Shown piece by piece: positions 55,295 through 64,000 of a DNA stretch of 64,000 bases; within the stretch, counting starts at the first letter, position 1; each line of letters opens with the position of its first letter. A program made the translations under genes and the position numbers. A model generated the notes under the pieces. That model did not search any database and was not told the origin of the DNA. It saw only the letters and a list, made by a program, of their open reading frames with translations. Source of the stretch: PGYU01 sp964637845 (lineage in GTDB: Bacteria; Bacteroidota; Ignavibacteria; Kapaibacteriales; UBA2268); contig CAZWXI010000005.1 in the NCBI GenBank assembly GCA_964637845.1, positions 1 to 64,000 on the forward strand, written 5' to 3'.

Positions 55295-56626
55295 ATGACT
55301 AATAGAACTATTACCAAGCAGCGGCGTGCATGGTATTTATATGATTTCGCCGTTTCTGCTTTTACTACTTCTGTCATTACTGTATTCTTAGGTCCCTATC
55401 TTACCACTATTGCAAAAAATGCCGCAGATGCACAAGGATTCTTAAACATACTCGGAGTACCGATTTATCATGGTTCATTCTTTACTTACTGCGTTTCTCT
55501 GTCCGTTATTTTGCAAGTCTTATTTTTGCCGATCATGGGTGCTATTGCCGATAACACGAACTATAAAAAAAAGTTCCTAGTTACCTCGGCTTATATCGGT
55601 AGTTTTGCCGCCATGTTATTGTACTTTCTTGATGGCACCAACTTTCAACTCGGTGGAATTCTTTTAATCACATCAAACCTTGCCTTTGGAGCTTCAATGG
55701 TGTTTTATAACGCTTTCTTAAATGACGTTGCTGGTTCTGATGAAAGAGACAAAGTTTCTTCTTATGGTTTTGCTTGGGGCTATGTCGGAGGTGGCTTGTT
55801 GCTCGCAATCAATTTAGTCATGGTAATGCAAGCAGATAATTTTGGATTGAGTACAGGACACGCTGTCCGAATTTCTCTATTGTCGGCAGGTTTGTGGTGG
55901 GCAATTTTTACCCTATTTCCTGCCGTTTACCTTAAATCGAGACAAATCCCCGCTTTGCCTGAGGGGGCGAATGTAATCAGTTACGGTTTCAAATCTCTTA
56001 TAAAAACCCTCAAAGAATCACAAAAATATCCCAAAACAATTCTTTTCCTCGTTGCATATTTGTTGTATAATGATGGTGTTCAAGCCGTTATTGTCGTTGC
56101 TTCTCAATTTGGTCAAGAAGAACTTGGATTAGATATCTCAACTTTAACTATGGTCATACTGATGGTGCAATTTGTTGCCTTTTTCGGAGCTATATTTTTT
56201 AATAAGTTATCGGAATTATCTAATGCTAAAAATGCTCTTTTAATCAGTTTGTTGATATGGACTTTAGTTGTTACTTATTCATACCTTTTCTTGGACTCAA
56301 CTCTGGGCTTTTTTGTCGTAGCTGCTGTTATTGCTATAGTTCTAGGTGGTACCCAAGCACTTAGCCGTTCCCTATTTTCACTTCTAATCCCTTCTGGGAA
56401 AGAGAACGAATATTTCAGCTTATATGAAGTCAGCGAAAGAGGTACAAGTTGGATAGGACCATTAGTTTTTGGATTATCGTTGCAAATGACAGGTTCATAT
56501 AGAATCGCCATCTTTTCTCTCGCCATATTTTTTATTTTAGGCGGTTTAGTTTTATTAAAATTAAATTTGAGAAAAGCAATTTTGGAGGCCGGGAATGTTT
56601 TGCCAAAAAACTTGCTCGATAAATAA
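55295..56626 (+). CDS. MFS transporter, UMF1 (Atg22-like) type
   Basis: 443 aa with about twelve membrane helices. It has the UMF1-family start (RAWYLYDFAVSAFTTSVITVFLGPY), PIMGAIADNTNYKKKFL after helix 2 and GGTQALSRSLFSLLIPSGKENEYFSLYEV. Related proteins export amino acids or similar small molecules; the substrate here is unknown. A GGGAG ribosome-binding site lies 9 nt before the ATG. It shares 1 bp with the next gene (TAATG). Confidence 0.88.
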   Translation: MTNRTITKQRRAWYLYDFAVSAFTTSVITVFLGPYLTTIAKNAADAQGFLNILGVPIYHGSFFTYCVSLSVILQVLFLPIMGAIADNTNYKKKFLVTSAYIGSFAAMLLYFLDGTNFQLGGILLITSNLAFGASMVFYNAFLNDVAGSDERDKVSSYGFAWGYVGGGLLLAINLVMVMQADNFGLSTGHAVRISLLSAGLWWAIFTLFPAVYLKSRQIPALPEGANVISYGFKSLIKTLKESQKYPKTILFLVAYLLYNDGVQAVIVVASQFGQEELGLDISTLTMVILMVQFVAFFGAIFFNKLSELSNAKNALLISLLIWTLVVTYSYLFLDSTLGFFVVAAVIAIVLGGTQALSRSLFSLLIPSGKENEYFSLYEVSERGTSWIGPLVFGLSLQMTGSYRIAIFSLAIFFILGGLVLLKLNLRKAILEAGNVLPKNLLDK

Positions 56627-57930
56627 TGCAAATCCAACATCACATCGGAAAAATATTTTGGACGGTTGCCGATAAGGCGGTATATATTTTGTATGGTCTA
56701 GTATATCTTGTTCAGGCATCCATTATGGAACCATCTGAATTGGGTTTATTTGCATTACTTATTGCCCTAAATATTTGGATTTTTGTCATCACTGATTCTT
56801 TTGCGCTGCAGTTGGTAATTCAATTTGGTTTCAACGATGAATCTCGCAGTAAAGCTAATGCGTATGCACTAATTCTACATATTTCGATTGTGATGGTTTT
56901 GTCATCACTGATTATGTTGTTTTCTAATAATTTATCCACTCTATTTGATGAACATCGAATTAGTGAAATCGGTCAATTTTTACCACTTCTTGGACTATTG
57001 ATGATTCCACGAACTTATGCACAGAAACTCATGTTAAGAGATCATAAGATGTTTTTGATTTTTCTGACTGATGTAATCTTTTTCGGAATGATTTCTTACT
57101 ATATCTTAGATGCAAGATTTAATCAGCTAAATTTTGACTTTTATGATGCTATAAATGCTTATATGTGGGGAGCTGCTGCAAGCTCTTTTGTAGCCATAGT
57201 ATTAATTGCTAAAGATATCAAGATGGGGTTAAGTGGAGAAATAACATTTAAAGAAATGATTAAGTTTAGTATTCCCATAACTTTAACTAATTTGCTTAAT
57301 ACTATTCCAAAGCATTTAGATTTGTTTATTATCAAAATCTTTTTCGATTTACATTTTGTTGGACTATACCAAACAGCAAAAACTCTTTTTAGGTTTTTCG
57401 AGGAGGGTATCAACGGTGTAAACGGTTTAGTTTACCCTGCCGCAGTAAGATTTCTTAAATCGAAAGATTTCACTTCATTTAAACAACTTTTGAATAAGTC
57501 ATTATCATTTACTTTATTGACTTTTGTCTTCTTATCTCTAATTTTGGTAAGCAGTCTTTTGGATGGGTTTATTGAATGGTTTTTAAGTTCAAAATATGCA
57601 GTATCCTTGGATTTGTTCAAAGTTATGTTGATTATGGCTATTTTGTTGCCTTTTACAATTTTTTATTTCCTTGTTATCGCAACTGGAAGAGTTAAATTAT
57701 TGCTTACTAATACTATAATTTCTACCTTAATGAGTCTTTTAACCTACATAATCTTCGGAGTGATGGCGTTAAGTTATTTAATGCCTCTTGGATATGCCGT
57801 TTACTTATTCTCAATGACGTTACTGAATTATCATCTTCTTAAAATGGAAGCAACTGCCAGCATTAAACCAAATGATTTACTCAGTGCGATTAACGATATA
57901 AAAAATTATCTGTATAAGAAAAGAAGATAA
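56626..57930 (+). CDS. Wzx-like polysaccharide flippase (MOP superfamily)
   Basis: 434 aa with about twelve membrane helices. It resembles the polysaccharide biosynthesis/flippase family that moves lipid-linked oligosaccharides to the periplasm (EPSELGLFALLIAL near the start; IPITLTNLLNTIPKHLDLFIIKIFF; VGLYQTAKTLFRFFEEGINGV). The specific substrate is unknown. It lies 4 bp from the convergent kinase gene. Confidence 0.82.
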   Translation: MQIQHHIGKIFWTVADKAVYILYGLVYLVQASIMEPSELGLFALLIALNIWIFVITDSFALQLVIQFGFNDESRSKANAYALILHISIVMVLSSLIMLFSNNLSTLFDEHRISEIGQFLPLLGLLMIPRTYAQKLMLRDHKMFLIFLTDVIFFGMISYYILDARFNQLNFDFYDAINAYMWGAAASSFVAIVLIAKDIKMGLSGEITFKEMIKFSIPITLTNLLNTIPKHLDLFIIKIFFDLHFVGLYQTAKTLFRFFEEGINGVNGLVYPAAVRFLKSKDFTSFKQLLNKSLSFTLLTFVFLSLILVSSLLDGFIEWFLSSKYAVSLDLFKVMLIMAILLPFTIFYFLVIATGRVKLLLTNTIISTLMSLLTYIIFGVMALSYLMPLGYAVYLFSMTLLNYHLLKMEATASIKPNDLLSAINDIKNYLYKKRR

Positions 57931-57934
57931 TTGC

Positions 57935-59698
57935 CTAAATATTTGTCATTATCGGCAACAGTACAAGAAAGGTCGTACCACTACCTTGAGTACTTTGAAC
58001 TCTTATGTGGCCATTAAGCTTTTTGACAGATTCGTTTACAACGGATAATCCTAATCCGGTCCCTGGCAAAACTCCAACGTTTGACGCTCTGTAAAACATT
58101 TCAAAAATTTGATGCTGTTCATCTTCTGGAATGCCAATACCAAAATCTTGTACTTCAAATTGCACCGCACTATTTGTCTTTTTAGCAAAAACATTAATAT
58201 GGCTTGTCGATGGAGAATATTTGACTGCATTAGTAAGCAAATTATTTAAAATATGCCATAAAAGCTTAGGGTCACTAAATATATAATCAATTTCTGATTG
58301 AATATTAACGACAAATTTGTGCGTAGTAGCATAAGTTTGCTTGATATCTTTTATCAGATTTTCGAAAAAGTTAGTAAGATTAACTTCTTGTAATTGTAAT
58401 GGGATTTTATGAGCTTCACTACGCCCAAGAAATGTTGTATTATCCAGCAAATCAGTCAATTTATCAACAGAGTGTAGAATTTTCTCTATTTGTCTTTTGA
58501 GTTCCAATTGTGTGAATCTCTCATAATAACGTTCAATTAATTGCGATGAACTTTTAATCACGGTTAGTGGGGTTCGGAATTCATGTGAAACCATGTTGAC
58601 AAAACGCATTTTCATCTCTCCGAGTTCTTTTTCCTGGAGGAACAATCTTCTCAATTCTTGCTCAACTTTTTCGCGTTCAGAAATTTCCAATTTCAATTTT
58701 TTTATTAACAGTTCCAAGTCTTCAGTTCTTTCTTTAACCTTTAGCTCTAAAATTTCATTTGTATCTTTTAGTGCATTTTCGTATTGCTTTCTTTCGGAAA
58801 TATCAACAAAACTTTCGATGATAAGTTCCTTGTTCCCGGATTTAATTTGAGTCGTTTTACGTATTATCGGTATATAGTTCCCTGATGAATCCGTGAGGAC
58901 AGTTTCAAACATATAGGATTCTTTGGAAATCCTTTCTGCATCTTCAATGAACTCTGGACTTTCTGACAAATAGCTTGACACGTCTTTTTCAAATAATTCT
59001 TCCTGAGTTAATCCTATTAAATCTTGGGCAATAGGATTTGCCTGAATAATTCTATTATTCGAATTATCAACTATAAGAATTCCTGTCAATACAGAATCAA
59101 TGACAGTTCTTAATTCTCTTTGGCTTTGCTTTAAATCTATTGTTCTTGCATATATTTTTTGTTCTAAGATAGCTTTTGTATTTTCAAGGTCCCTTAGTAT
59201 ATTCAATGATTGGATATCAGAGGCAAACATACCTGCGTATAATACTTTGAATTTATAGAGTATCTGATTGATTTCTTTCTCAGGATTTGTCACAATGATA
59301 AAAACAATTCCGATTACCGAACGAGAAGTTTTCAGCGGAATCATCAAAACATTATTCATAGTAAATAATTTTTCCTTCAATTCAAATTCACACACATTTC
59401 CCGTGCTGAGAACCTCACCGACAATGCCCTCATGTATTGTTATATCAGCAATCTTTGTAAAAGCCTTTTCTGCGTCAGCGGGCAATGATAGTTTAAATTC
59501 AAGAGCCAAGCTATGAGGTGAAATCAAAAAAAGAGCTACAGAATGTGAGCAGGGTAATTTTTGAAAGACCTTGAGACCTTCGAGTAAAATCTCATGTGAG
59601 GTCGTTGCTTTCGTTTTAAAATTAATATATTCTTCAGTTGCTTGGAAAAACTCTTTCCAGTCTCCACGAAAAAAATCATCTATATAATCAGTTTTCAT
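57935..59698 (-). CDS. Sensor histidine kinase (GAF-PAS-HisKA-HATPase)
   Basis: 587 aa, soluble. A GAF-like domain (about 25-175) is followed by a short coiled coil, a PAS domain with PAC (about 195-310; ILIVDNSNNRIIQANPIAQDLIGLT, FVDISERKQYENAL), a second coiled coil, HisKA with phosphorylated His372 (VSHEFRTPL), and an HATPase domain (NLLTNAVKYSP, FGIGIPEDEQHQIFEMFYR, GTGLGLSVV). No membrane helix, so it senses a cytosolic signal. No response regulator is in the window. Last gene of the dxr-rseP-surE operon. Confidence 0.93.
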   Translation of the reverse strand: MKTDYIDDFFRGDWKEFFQATEEYINFKTKATTSHEILLEGLKVFQKLPCSHSVALFLISPHSLALEFKLSLPADAEKAFTKIADITIHEGIVGEVLSTGNVCEFELKEKLFTMNNVLMIPLKTSRSVIGIVFIIVTNPEKEINQILYKFKVLYAGMFASDIQSLNILRDLENTKAILEQKIYARTIDLKQSQRELRTVIDSVLTGILIVDNSNNRIIQANPIAQDLIGLTQEELFEKDVSSYLSESPEFIEDAERISKESYMFETVLTDSSGNYIPIIRKTTQIKSGNKELIIESFVDISERKQYENALKDTNEILELKVKERTEDLELLIKKLKLEISEREKVEQELRRLFLQEKELGEMKMRFVNMVSHEFRTPLTVIKSSSQLIERYYERFTQLELKRQIEKILHSVDKLTDLLDNTTFLGRSEAHKIPLQLQEVNLTNFFENLIKDIKQTYATTHKFVVNIQSEIDYIFSDPKLLWHILNNLLTNAVKYSPSTSHINVFAKKTNSAVQFEVQDFGIGIPEDEQHQIFEMFYRASNVGVLPGTGLGLSVVNESVKKLNGHIRVQSTQGSGTTFLVLLPIMTNI

Positions 59699-59703
59699 CC
59701 AGA

Positions 59704-60570
59704 TTAATTTCTAAGTCTTAACAAAAGTCCTTCGGACTCATTATATTCAGTCACTATTCTTTCAACATTGTAAGTGAAAAAGTTCGTTGGAAGTACTAAT
59801 TTTTCCCACAAATCGAAATTTGGCTCAGGCACGATACTCTCCCATGAATATCCCATTCCGTACATGTTGGCAGCTATATTCGCTACATGAACTGATGCTA
59901 TAAGATGATCGAACTCGTCACCGGTAAAGCCGTTTGTATGGTATCGTATTGTTTGCCTGATTGAAGCGGGTAATCGCCATTTATCCGCAAGCATTTCTCC
60001 AATAACGGTGTGTGTTATGCCTAATAATTTCAATTCAGCTTCTCGAACGGTTAGTTTGAAGTCAACTGAAAAATCTATAACTTTTGCGTATTCTATAGGT
60101 AATATCTTTAAAAAAACGAGCTTACCCAAGTCATGCAAAACTCCTGCAAGGAAATAGTTCTCTAAATTTCTGATTCCAGATGATTTACCAATTAGCCTTG
60201 TGATTATTCCGACTCCGATTGAATGTTTCCATAAGTCAACGGGATTTATTTCATGTTTTGATTCAAGTGAATCAAATAGTCTTAATATTGTTAATGCTGT
60301 AACCAGATTTTTTACTTCATCGAATCCTATATACAAAATCGCTTGAGATATTGTGCTGATTCGACCTTGAAAGCCATAGATAGCCGAATTGGCAACTTTG
60401 AGCAATTTAGAAGCAGATGCTTGGTCTTGTGATAATAGTGAAGCTAATTCATACGTTGTCGTTCGCGGATTTTCCATCAAATCCATTAGTGTTGAATAAA
60501 TTGTGGGCAATGTAGGGAACTCGTCAATTTTTCTTAGTATATCATTTATATTGATGATTTGTTTATTCAT
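59704..60570 (-). CDS. HDOD-domain signalling protein
   Basis: 288 aa. The HDOD domain (PF08668) fills most of it: IDEFPTLPTIYSTLMDLMENP, LSQDQASASKLLKVANSAIYGF, ISQAILYIGFDEVKNLV and AGVLHDLGKLV. HDOD proteins relate to HD phosphohydrolases but usually lack full catalysis; this one keeps the His-Asp of HDLGKL. Overlaps the preceding small gene by 4 bp and precedes the sensor kinase by 5 bp, so the three are probably one signalling module. Confidence 0.9.
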   Translation of the reverse strand: MNKQIININDILRKIDEFPTLPTIYSTLMDLMENPRTTTYELASLLSQDQASASKLLKVANSAIYGFQGRISTISQAILYIGFDEVKNLVTALTILRLFDSLESKHEINPVDLWKHSIGVGIITRLIGKSSGIRNLENYFLAGVLHDLGKLVFLKILPIEYAKVIDFSVDFKLTVREAELKLLGITHTVIGEMLADKWRLPASIRQTIRYHTNGFTGDEFDHLIASVHVANIAANMYGMGYSWESIVPEPNFDLWEKLVLPTNFFTYNVERIVTEYNESEGLLLRLRN

Positions 60571-60893
60571 GATTTATTATAATATTCAGTTGCTAATAGC
60601 AGTACCGCAGAATCGAATAAATCGCGTTCAATTCCGTTTCTTGGATGCCAAATCATTCTCTTTTCGAGCTTCTCAGCACATATTTCCAAGATTTCGCGGC
60701 TTATTTCAATCTGTTTTTCAATTTCATCAGATTTGATATATAAAGTTCTAATGTTCCATGTACGAAGTATTTTGATTTTTTCTTCCGTTAAGGTCATTCC
60801 AGCCGCTAGCAAAGTCTGATTGTAACTATTTAGAACCGGTTCTGCTAAAATCATTCCGGGTGTTACATCTTCCAATTTTACAGTTTTGCTCAT
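60567..60893 (-). CDS. Small protein resembling the N-terminal region of HD-GYP proteins
   Basis: 108 aa. The segment LEDVTPGMILAEPVLN-N-LLAAGMTLTEEKIKILRTWNIRTLYI is the module often found in front of HD-GYP or HDOD domains. Here it is a free-standing gene followed by an HDOD gene (4-bp overlap), which suggests a split regulator. No catalytic residues are apparent. Confidence 0.6.
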   Translation of the reverse strand: MSKTVKLEDVTPGMILAEPVLNSYNQTLLAAGMTLTEEKIKILRTWNIRTLYIKSDEIEKQIEISREILEICAEKLEKRMIWHPRNGIERDLFDSAVLLLATEYYNKS

Positions 60894-61669
60894 CTTGTCT
60901 TTAAATTTTCTACGAATTTAATCTTTTTTATCGTATCTGCATCATCAAACAGTATTTTTAATGGAGTAACAGACACATAGCCGTCATCAATAGCTGTATC
61001 GTCAGTTTCGGGGTCATGAGTGGAACTTATATAATCACCCGCAAACCAATAATATTCATTGCCGAAAGGGTCGTGTCTTTTCTCGAACCAGTCGTTCCAA
61101 TAGGATTTTGCCAATCTTGTTACCCTTATACCATTTAATTTTTTATGGTCTATACTTGGGATGTTGACATTTAGCAGTATTTTATTGTCCCAATGCCTAC
61201 TGACAACGCTTTCTATTATCATCTCCGCGTAAGACTGTGCATCTCGCAGCGGTACGTTTAAGCTATGAGAAGTGATTGAAAATGCAATTGAATTTATACC
61301 CGCCATAACGCCTTCAATCGCCGCGGCAACAGTTCCGGAATACATCACATTGATTGAAGTGTTTTTGCCGTGATTGATACCCGATAATATCAAATCAGGT
61401 TTCTCTTCCAAAAGTGTAGTTAATGCAATTTTTACGCAATCTGCAGGCGTTCCGTCAACAGCATAACCGAAAAACTCCCTGTTCTTATAAAACTTATGCA
61501 CTTTAATCGGGCGATTAATCGTCAAAGCACTGCTTACGGCACTTTGCTGTCTGTCGGGTGCGAAAACAGTCACTTCTCCAAAATTTGATGCGGTTTGAGC
61601 TAATGCTTCGATGCCGGGAGAATTGATACCGTCATCGTTAGTAATTAATATATTAAGTTTCTTTTCCAC
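60890..61669 (-). CDS. surE: 5'-nucleotidase SurE
   Basis: 259 aa. It has the SurE hallmarks ILITNDDGINSPGI (metal-binding Asp pair), VFAPDRQQSAVSSALT, GTPADCVKIAL, LSGINHGKN and YSGTVAAAIEG. It removes phosphate from nucleoside monophosphates and short polyphosphates in stationary phase. Overlaps the next gene by 4 bp and follows rseP by 2 bp. Confidence 0.96.
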   Translation of the reverse strand: MEKKLNILITNDDGINSPGIEALAQTASNFGEVTVFAPDRQQSAVSSALTINRPIKVHKFYKNREFFGYAVDGTPADCVKIALTTLLEEKPDLILSGINHGKNTSINVMYSGTVAAAIEGVMAGINSIAFSITSHSLNVPLRDAQSYAEMIIESVVSRHWDNKILLNVNIPSIDHKKLNGIRVTRLAKSYWNDWFEKRHDPFGNEYYWFAGDYISSTHDPETDDTAIDDGYVSVTPLKILFDDADTIKKIKFVENLKTR

Positions 61670-61671
61670 AA

Positions 61672-63039
61672 TTATTTAATTAATCTCGTGATGTCGTTAA
61701 ACAAAACAAATGCCATGAAAAGCAGTAAAATGATTATTCCGCCTTGCTGGAAAGCTATTTTTACACGAGTTGACAACTCTCTGCGAGTGATACCTTCAAT
61801 CATTACAAAAACTATATGCCCACCGTCCAATGCCGGAAAAGGTAGAATATTCATAAATGCAAGTGAAATAGAAAGCAAGGCAAGAAATCTCAAGAAACTT
61901 TCTAAACCACGATTGGCTTGTTCGCCAGCCATGTCCATAATTAATACGGGACCTGCCACTGATTCTCGGAAAGATAAATTGCCTTTAATAATTTGTTGTA
62001 TTGAGCTTAAAAGCAGGTTAACAGAGGCAATACTTTCGTGAAAGCCGATACTTGCCGACTCAATCAAACCATAACTTATAGTAGAAAATGGACCATAGCC
62101 GAGTTGGACACCAATCATGCCATTTTCGTCAGTGCTAAGCGAATCAGCAATGAGCAAATCGCCTCTTTTACGAACTAATTTGACCTTCTTGCCAATACTT
62201 TTTTTCAATTCTTCCTGAAGTATATTGAATCCATTTATGTCAATATCGTTTATAGCAATCAATGTATCCCCGGGTAATATTCCAGCATTATATGCAGGTT
62301 GTCTGGGAAGCACCTTCTCGATATAAACAAAGATTCCTCCGGGTGATAATCCGATTGATTCTTTATTTGCCAATGCTTTTAGAATTTTTGTTCCGTCGGC
62401 TTTTATCGTAGTTTGTTCGTTGTCACGAACCAAGAGTATTTCTATCTCTTTGCCAAATTCTTTAAAGGTAATTGCTTCGATAAAATCACTCCAAGAATTA
62501 ACTAGTGACGAATTAACTTCTAGGATTTTGTCGTCAGTCTTAATGCCCATTTTTTCACCAATGCTACCCGATTCAACTTTGCCGATTATCGTTGTAGAAA
62601 TAACTGATTTGCCGTATGAAAATGTTACGAAAGCAAATACGATAACTGCCAAAAGTAAATTCATCAATACACCTGCACTCAACACGAATAATTTAGCCAA
62701 TGTTCCTTTTGCTCTGAACTCCCATGGTGCTGCATGGCTTGATACAAATTTAGTATCGAAACTTTCGTCCACCATACCCGCGATTTTGACATAGCCACCG
62801 ATAGGAAAGGCCGCTATTCGATAATCTGTGTTGCCTTGCAGGTCAAAATTATCAGGTAAACTACCAGTTGTAAATCCGTTTATTTTATTCCAACCAAATA
62901 GCCTTTTGCCCATTCCGATACAAAAGATATCTGCTCGCATACCTGTAAGTCTCGCCGCAATAAAATGACCAAATTCATGAACGGCTACCAAAATGCCTAT
63001 TACTATGATAAAATAGAATATATTTGAAATAATTTCCAT
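61672..63039 (-). CDS. rseP: Site-2 protease RseP
   Basis: 455 aa M50 intramembrane zinc protease. The zinc motif HEFGH is at about residue 21-25 in helix 1, with a second metal motif NILPFPALDGGHIVF near the C-terminus. Two PDZ-like regions lie between (about 140-220 and 235-310). RseP cleaves anti-sigma factors and leftover signal peptides. It lies directly downstream of dxr, a gene order common in many bacteria. Confidence 0.96.
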   Translation of the reverse strand: MEIISNIFYFIIVIGILVAVHEFGHFIAARLTGMRADIFCIGMGKRLFGWNKINGFTTGSLPDNFDLQGNTDYRIAAFPIGGYVKIAGMVDESFDTKFVSSHAAPWEFRAKGTLAKLFVLSAGVLMNLLLAVIVFAFVTFSYGKSVISTTIIGKVESGSIGEKMGIKTDDKILEVNSSLVNSWSDFIEAITFKEFGKEIEILLVRDNEQTTIKADGTKILKALANKESIGLSPGGIFVYIEKVLPRQPAYNAGILPGDTLIAINDIDINGFNILQEELKKSIGKKVKLVRKRGDLLIADSLSTDENGMIGVQLGYGPFSTISYGLIESASIGFHESIASVNLLLSSIQQIIKGNLSFRESVAGPVLIMDMAGEQANRGLESFLRFLALLSISLAFMNILPFPALDGGHIVFVMIEGITRRELSTRVKIAFQQGGIIILLLFMAFVLFNDITRLIK

Positions 63040-63044
63040 ATCTT

Positions 63045-64000
63045 TTAATATAAATTGTCAATAATTTCTTTTGATTTAATACGCGAAATTTTGTCTATTT
63101 CGCCGATATCGTCAAGCGAAGGGTTGGGAATAAATTCAATTGAATTAATAGTTCTCGAAATTACTTCCGGAATATCTATGAATCGTATCTTCCCTCCTAA
63201 AAAATGGCTAACGCACACTTCGTTTGAAGCATTTAGTACTGCAGGCACGTTGCCTCCAGATTCAAGAGCATCATAAGCCATAAATAGGCAAGGATACCTA
63301 TTTTTATCGGGTTGCCAAAAGTCGAAACTGCCTAAAGTCTTGAAATTAAGTCTTGGAAAATCGTTTACCATTCTTTCAGGGTAGAATAATGCATAAGATA
63401 TCGGTATTCGCATATCAGGCAAACCAAGTTGTGCCTTGATGGAGGCATCTTTAAATTGTACAAATGAGTGTATGATGGATTGCGGATGAATTACTACCTC
63501 AATCCTATCTCTTTGCAAGCCGAAAAGCCAGTGTGCCTCGATTACTTCAAATCCTTTGTTCATCATAGTTGCTGAATCAATCGTAATCTTATTACCCATA
63601 CTCCAATTTGGATGATTTAGTGCCTGTTCGACCGAAATTGAAGCAAATTCCTGTAAAGGCAACTTCCTGAAAGGTCCTCCCGAAGCGGTTAGGATTATTT
63701 TCTCGATATCATCGGTAGATTCCCCAGCAAGACACTGCAATATGGCGTTATGTTCGCTGTCAACTGCAATTATTTTCGCGCCGGTTTTTGAAGCTATATC
63801 AACCATAATACCACCAGCAACAACAAGTGTTTCTTTGTTTGCAAGAGCAACGTTAATACCGCTTTCCAATGCGGCGACAGTCGGTAATACACCACTATAT
63901 CCGACTAGTGCCGATACTACCAAATCATTGTCTCTATTGCTCGCAACATTAATTAAAGCATCTTTCCCGCAGATTATTTCGCAGCTTTGGTGACTGAAAT
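63045..64000 (-). CDS. dxr: 1-deoxy-D-xylulose 5-phosphate reductoisomerase (5' part beyond window)
   Basis: The visible 318 residues are the C-terminal four fifths of Dxr, the second enzyme of the MEP isoprenoid pathway. Seen: ALANKETLVVAGG, VDSEHNAILQCL, LTASGGPFR, HPNWSMGNKITIDSATMMNKGFEVIEAHWLF, HPQSIIHSFVQF and QLGLPDMRIPISYAL. The frame stays open to the window edge, so the N-terminal NADPH-binding part lies outside. First visible gene of the minus-strand operon dxr-rseP-surE-small protein-HDOD-kinase, with gaps of at most 5 bp. Confidence 0.97.
   Translation of the reverse strand, partial: FSHQSCEIICGKDALINVASNRDNDLVVSALVGYSGVLPTVAALESGINVALANKETLVVAGGIMVDIASKTGAKIIAVDSEHNAILQCLAGESTDDIEKIILTASGGPFRKLPLQEFASISVEQALNHPNWSMGNKITIDSATMMNKGFEVIEAHWLFGLQRDRIEVVIHPQSIIHSFVQFKDASIKAQLGLPDMRIPISYALFYPERMVNDFPRLNFKTLGSFDFWQPDKNRYPCLFMAYDALESGGNVPAVLNASNEVCVSHFLGGKIRFIDIPEVISRTINSIEFIPNPSLDDIGEIDKISRIKSKEIIDNLY

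Overview
The window is AT-rich and densely coded, with about 58 protein genes, one tRNA-Leu and no sign of phage or insertion sequences. Several features point to the Bacteroidota/Chlorobi (FCB) group. There is a type IX secretion (T9SS) C-terminal sorting domain on a large secreted protein. Many genes are preceded by a TAnnTTTG box, which is the -7 element typical of Bacteroidota. The families NamZ (DUF1343), DUF2723, DUF4286 and paired FtsX-like efflux permeases fit the same group. An uncultured Ignavibacteria- or Kapabacteria-like lineage is possible, but the sequence alone does not settle it.

Layout. 0.06-6.5 kb: a PNGase F-like T9SS cargo protein, a SLOG-fold protein, then a rhodanese gene overlapping an 887-codon gene that fuses a complete peptidyl-tRNA hydrolase to a complete oligopeptidase B. 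6.5-9.5 kb: a FadL-like outer-membrane protein and an unusual Trp/Tyr/His-rich lipoprotein, with their promoter and terminator. 9.5-18.7 kb: tRNA-Leu, a small inverted repeat, pepT, uppP, a flippase-like membrane protein, an RqcH-type NFACT protein, yicC, a gamma-carbonic anhydrase-like protein and two lipoproteins. 18.7-28.8 kb: two ABC ATPases on the + strand, then a minus-strand operon mltG - adaptor - permease - tolC - DUF2723. 28.8-41 kb: osmC, ychF, ppk2, glnS, xseAB, a DEAD-box helicase, a second flippase-like protein and dus. 39.8-43.3 kb: a minus-strand cluster of a HicB-like protein, a CPBP protease, a TPR protein and NamZ. 43.3-57.9 kb: a long + strand run of a heparinase-like protein, an LptG-like permease, a candidate GldL/GldM motor pair, a complete tripartite ABC efflux operon, an MFS transporter and a Wzx-like flippase. 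57.9-64 kb: a minus-strand operon dxr - rseP - surE - small protein - HDOD protein - sensor kinase.

The most interesting object is the Pth-oligopeptidase B fusion at 3808-6471. Both halves keep their catalytic residues and are full length. A short Asn/Lys/Gln-rich linker joins them, with no in-frame start codon in the linker. This suggests that release of peptides from stalled peptidyl-tRNA is coupled to their degradation. The window also encodes an RqcH-type NFACT protein, whose pathway is one source of Pth substrates. A second theme is envelope biology: T9SS cargo and a candidate T9SS motor, two tripartite efflux systems, cell-wall enzymes (MltG, NamZ, UppP) and polysaccharide proteins.

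Genes are packed tightly. Many same-strand neighbours overlap by 4-14 bp, and five of eight convergent pairs overlap at their stop codons. Initiation appears mixed: some genes have clear Shine-Dalgarno sites, while others have the -7 box only 6-7 nt before the ATG, which predicts leaderless mRNAs.
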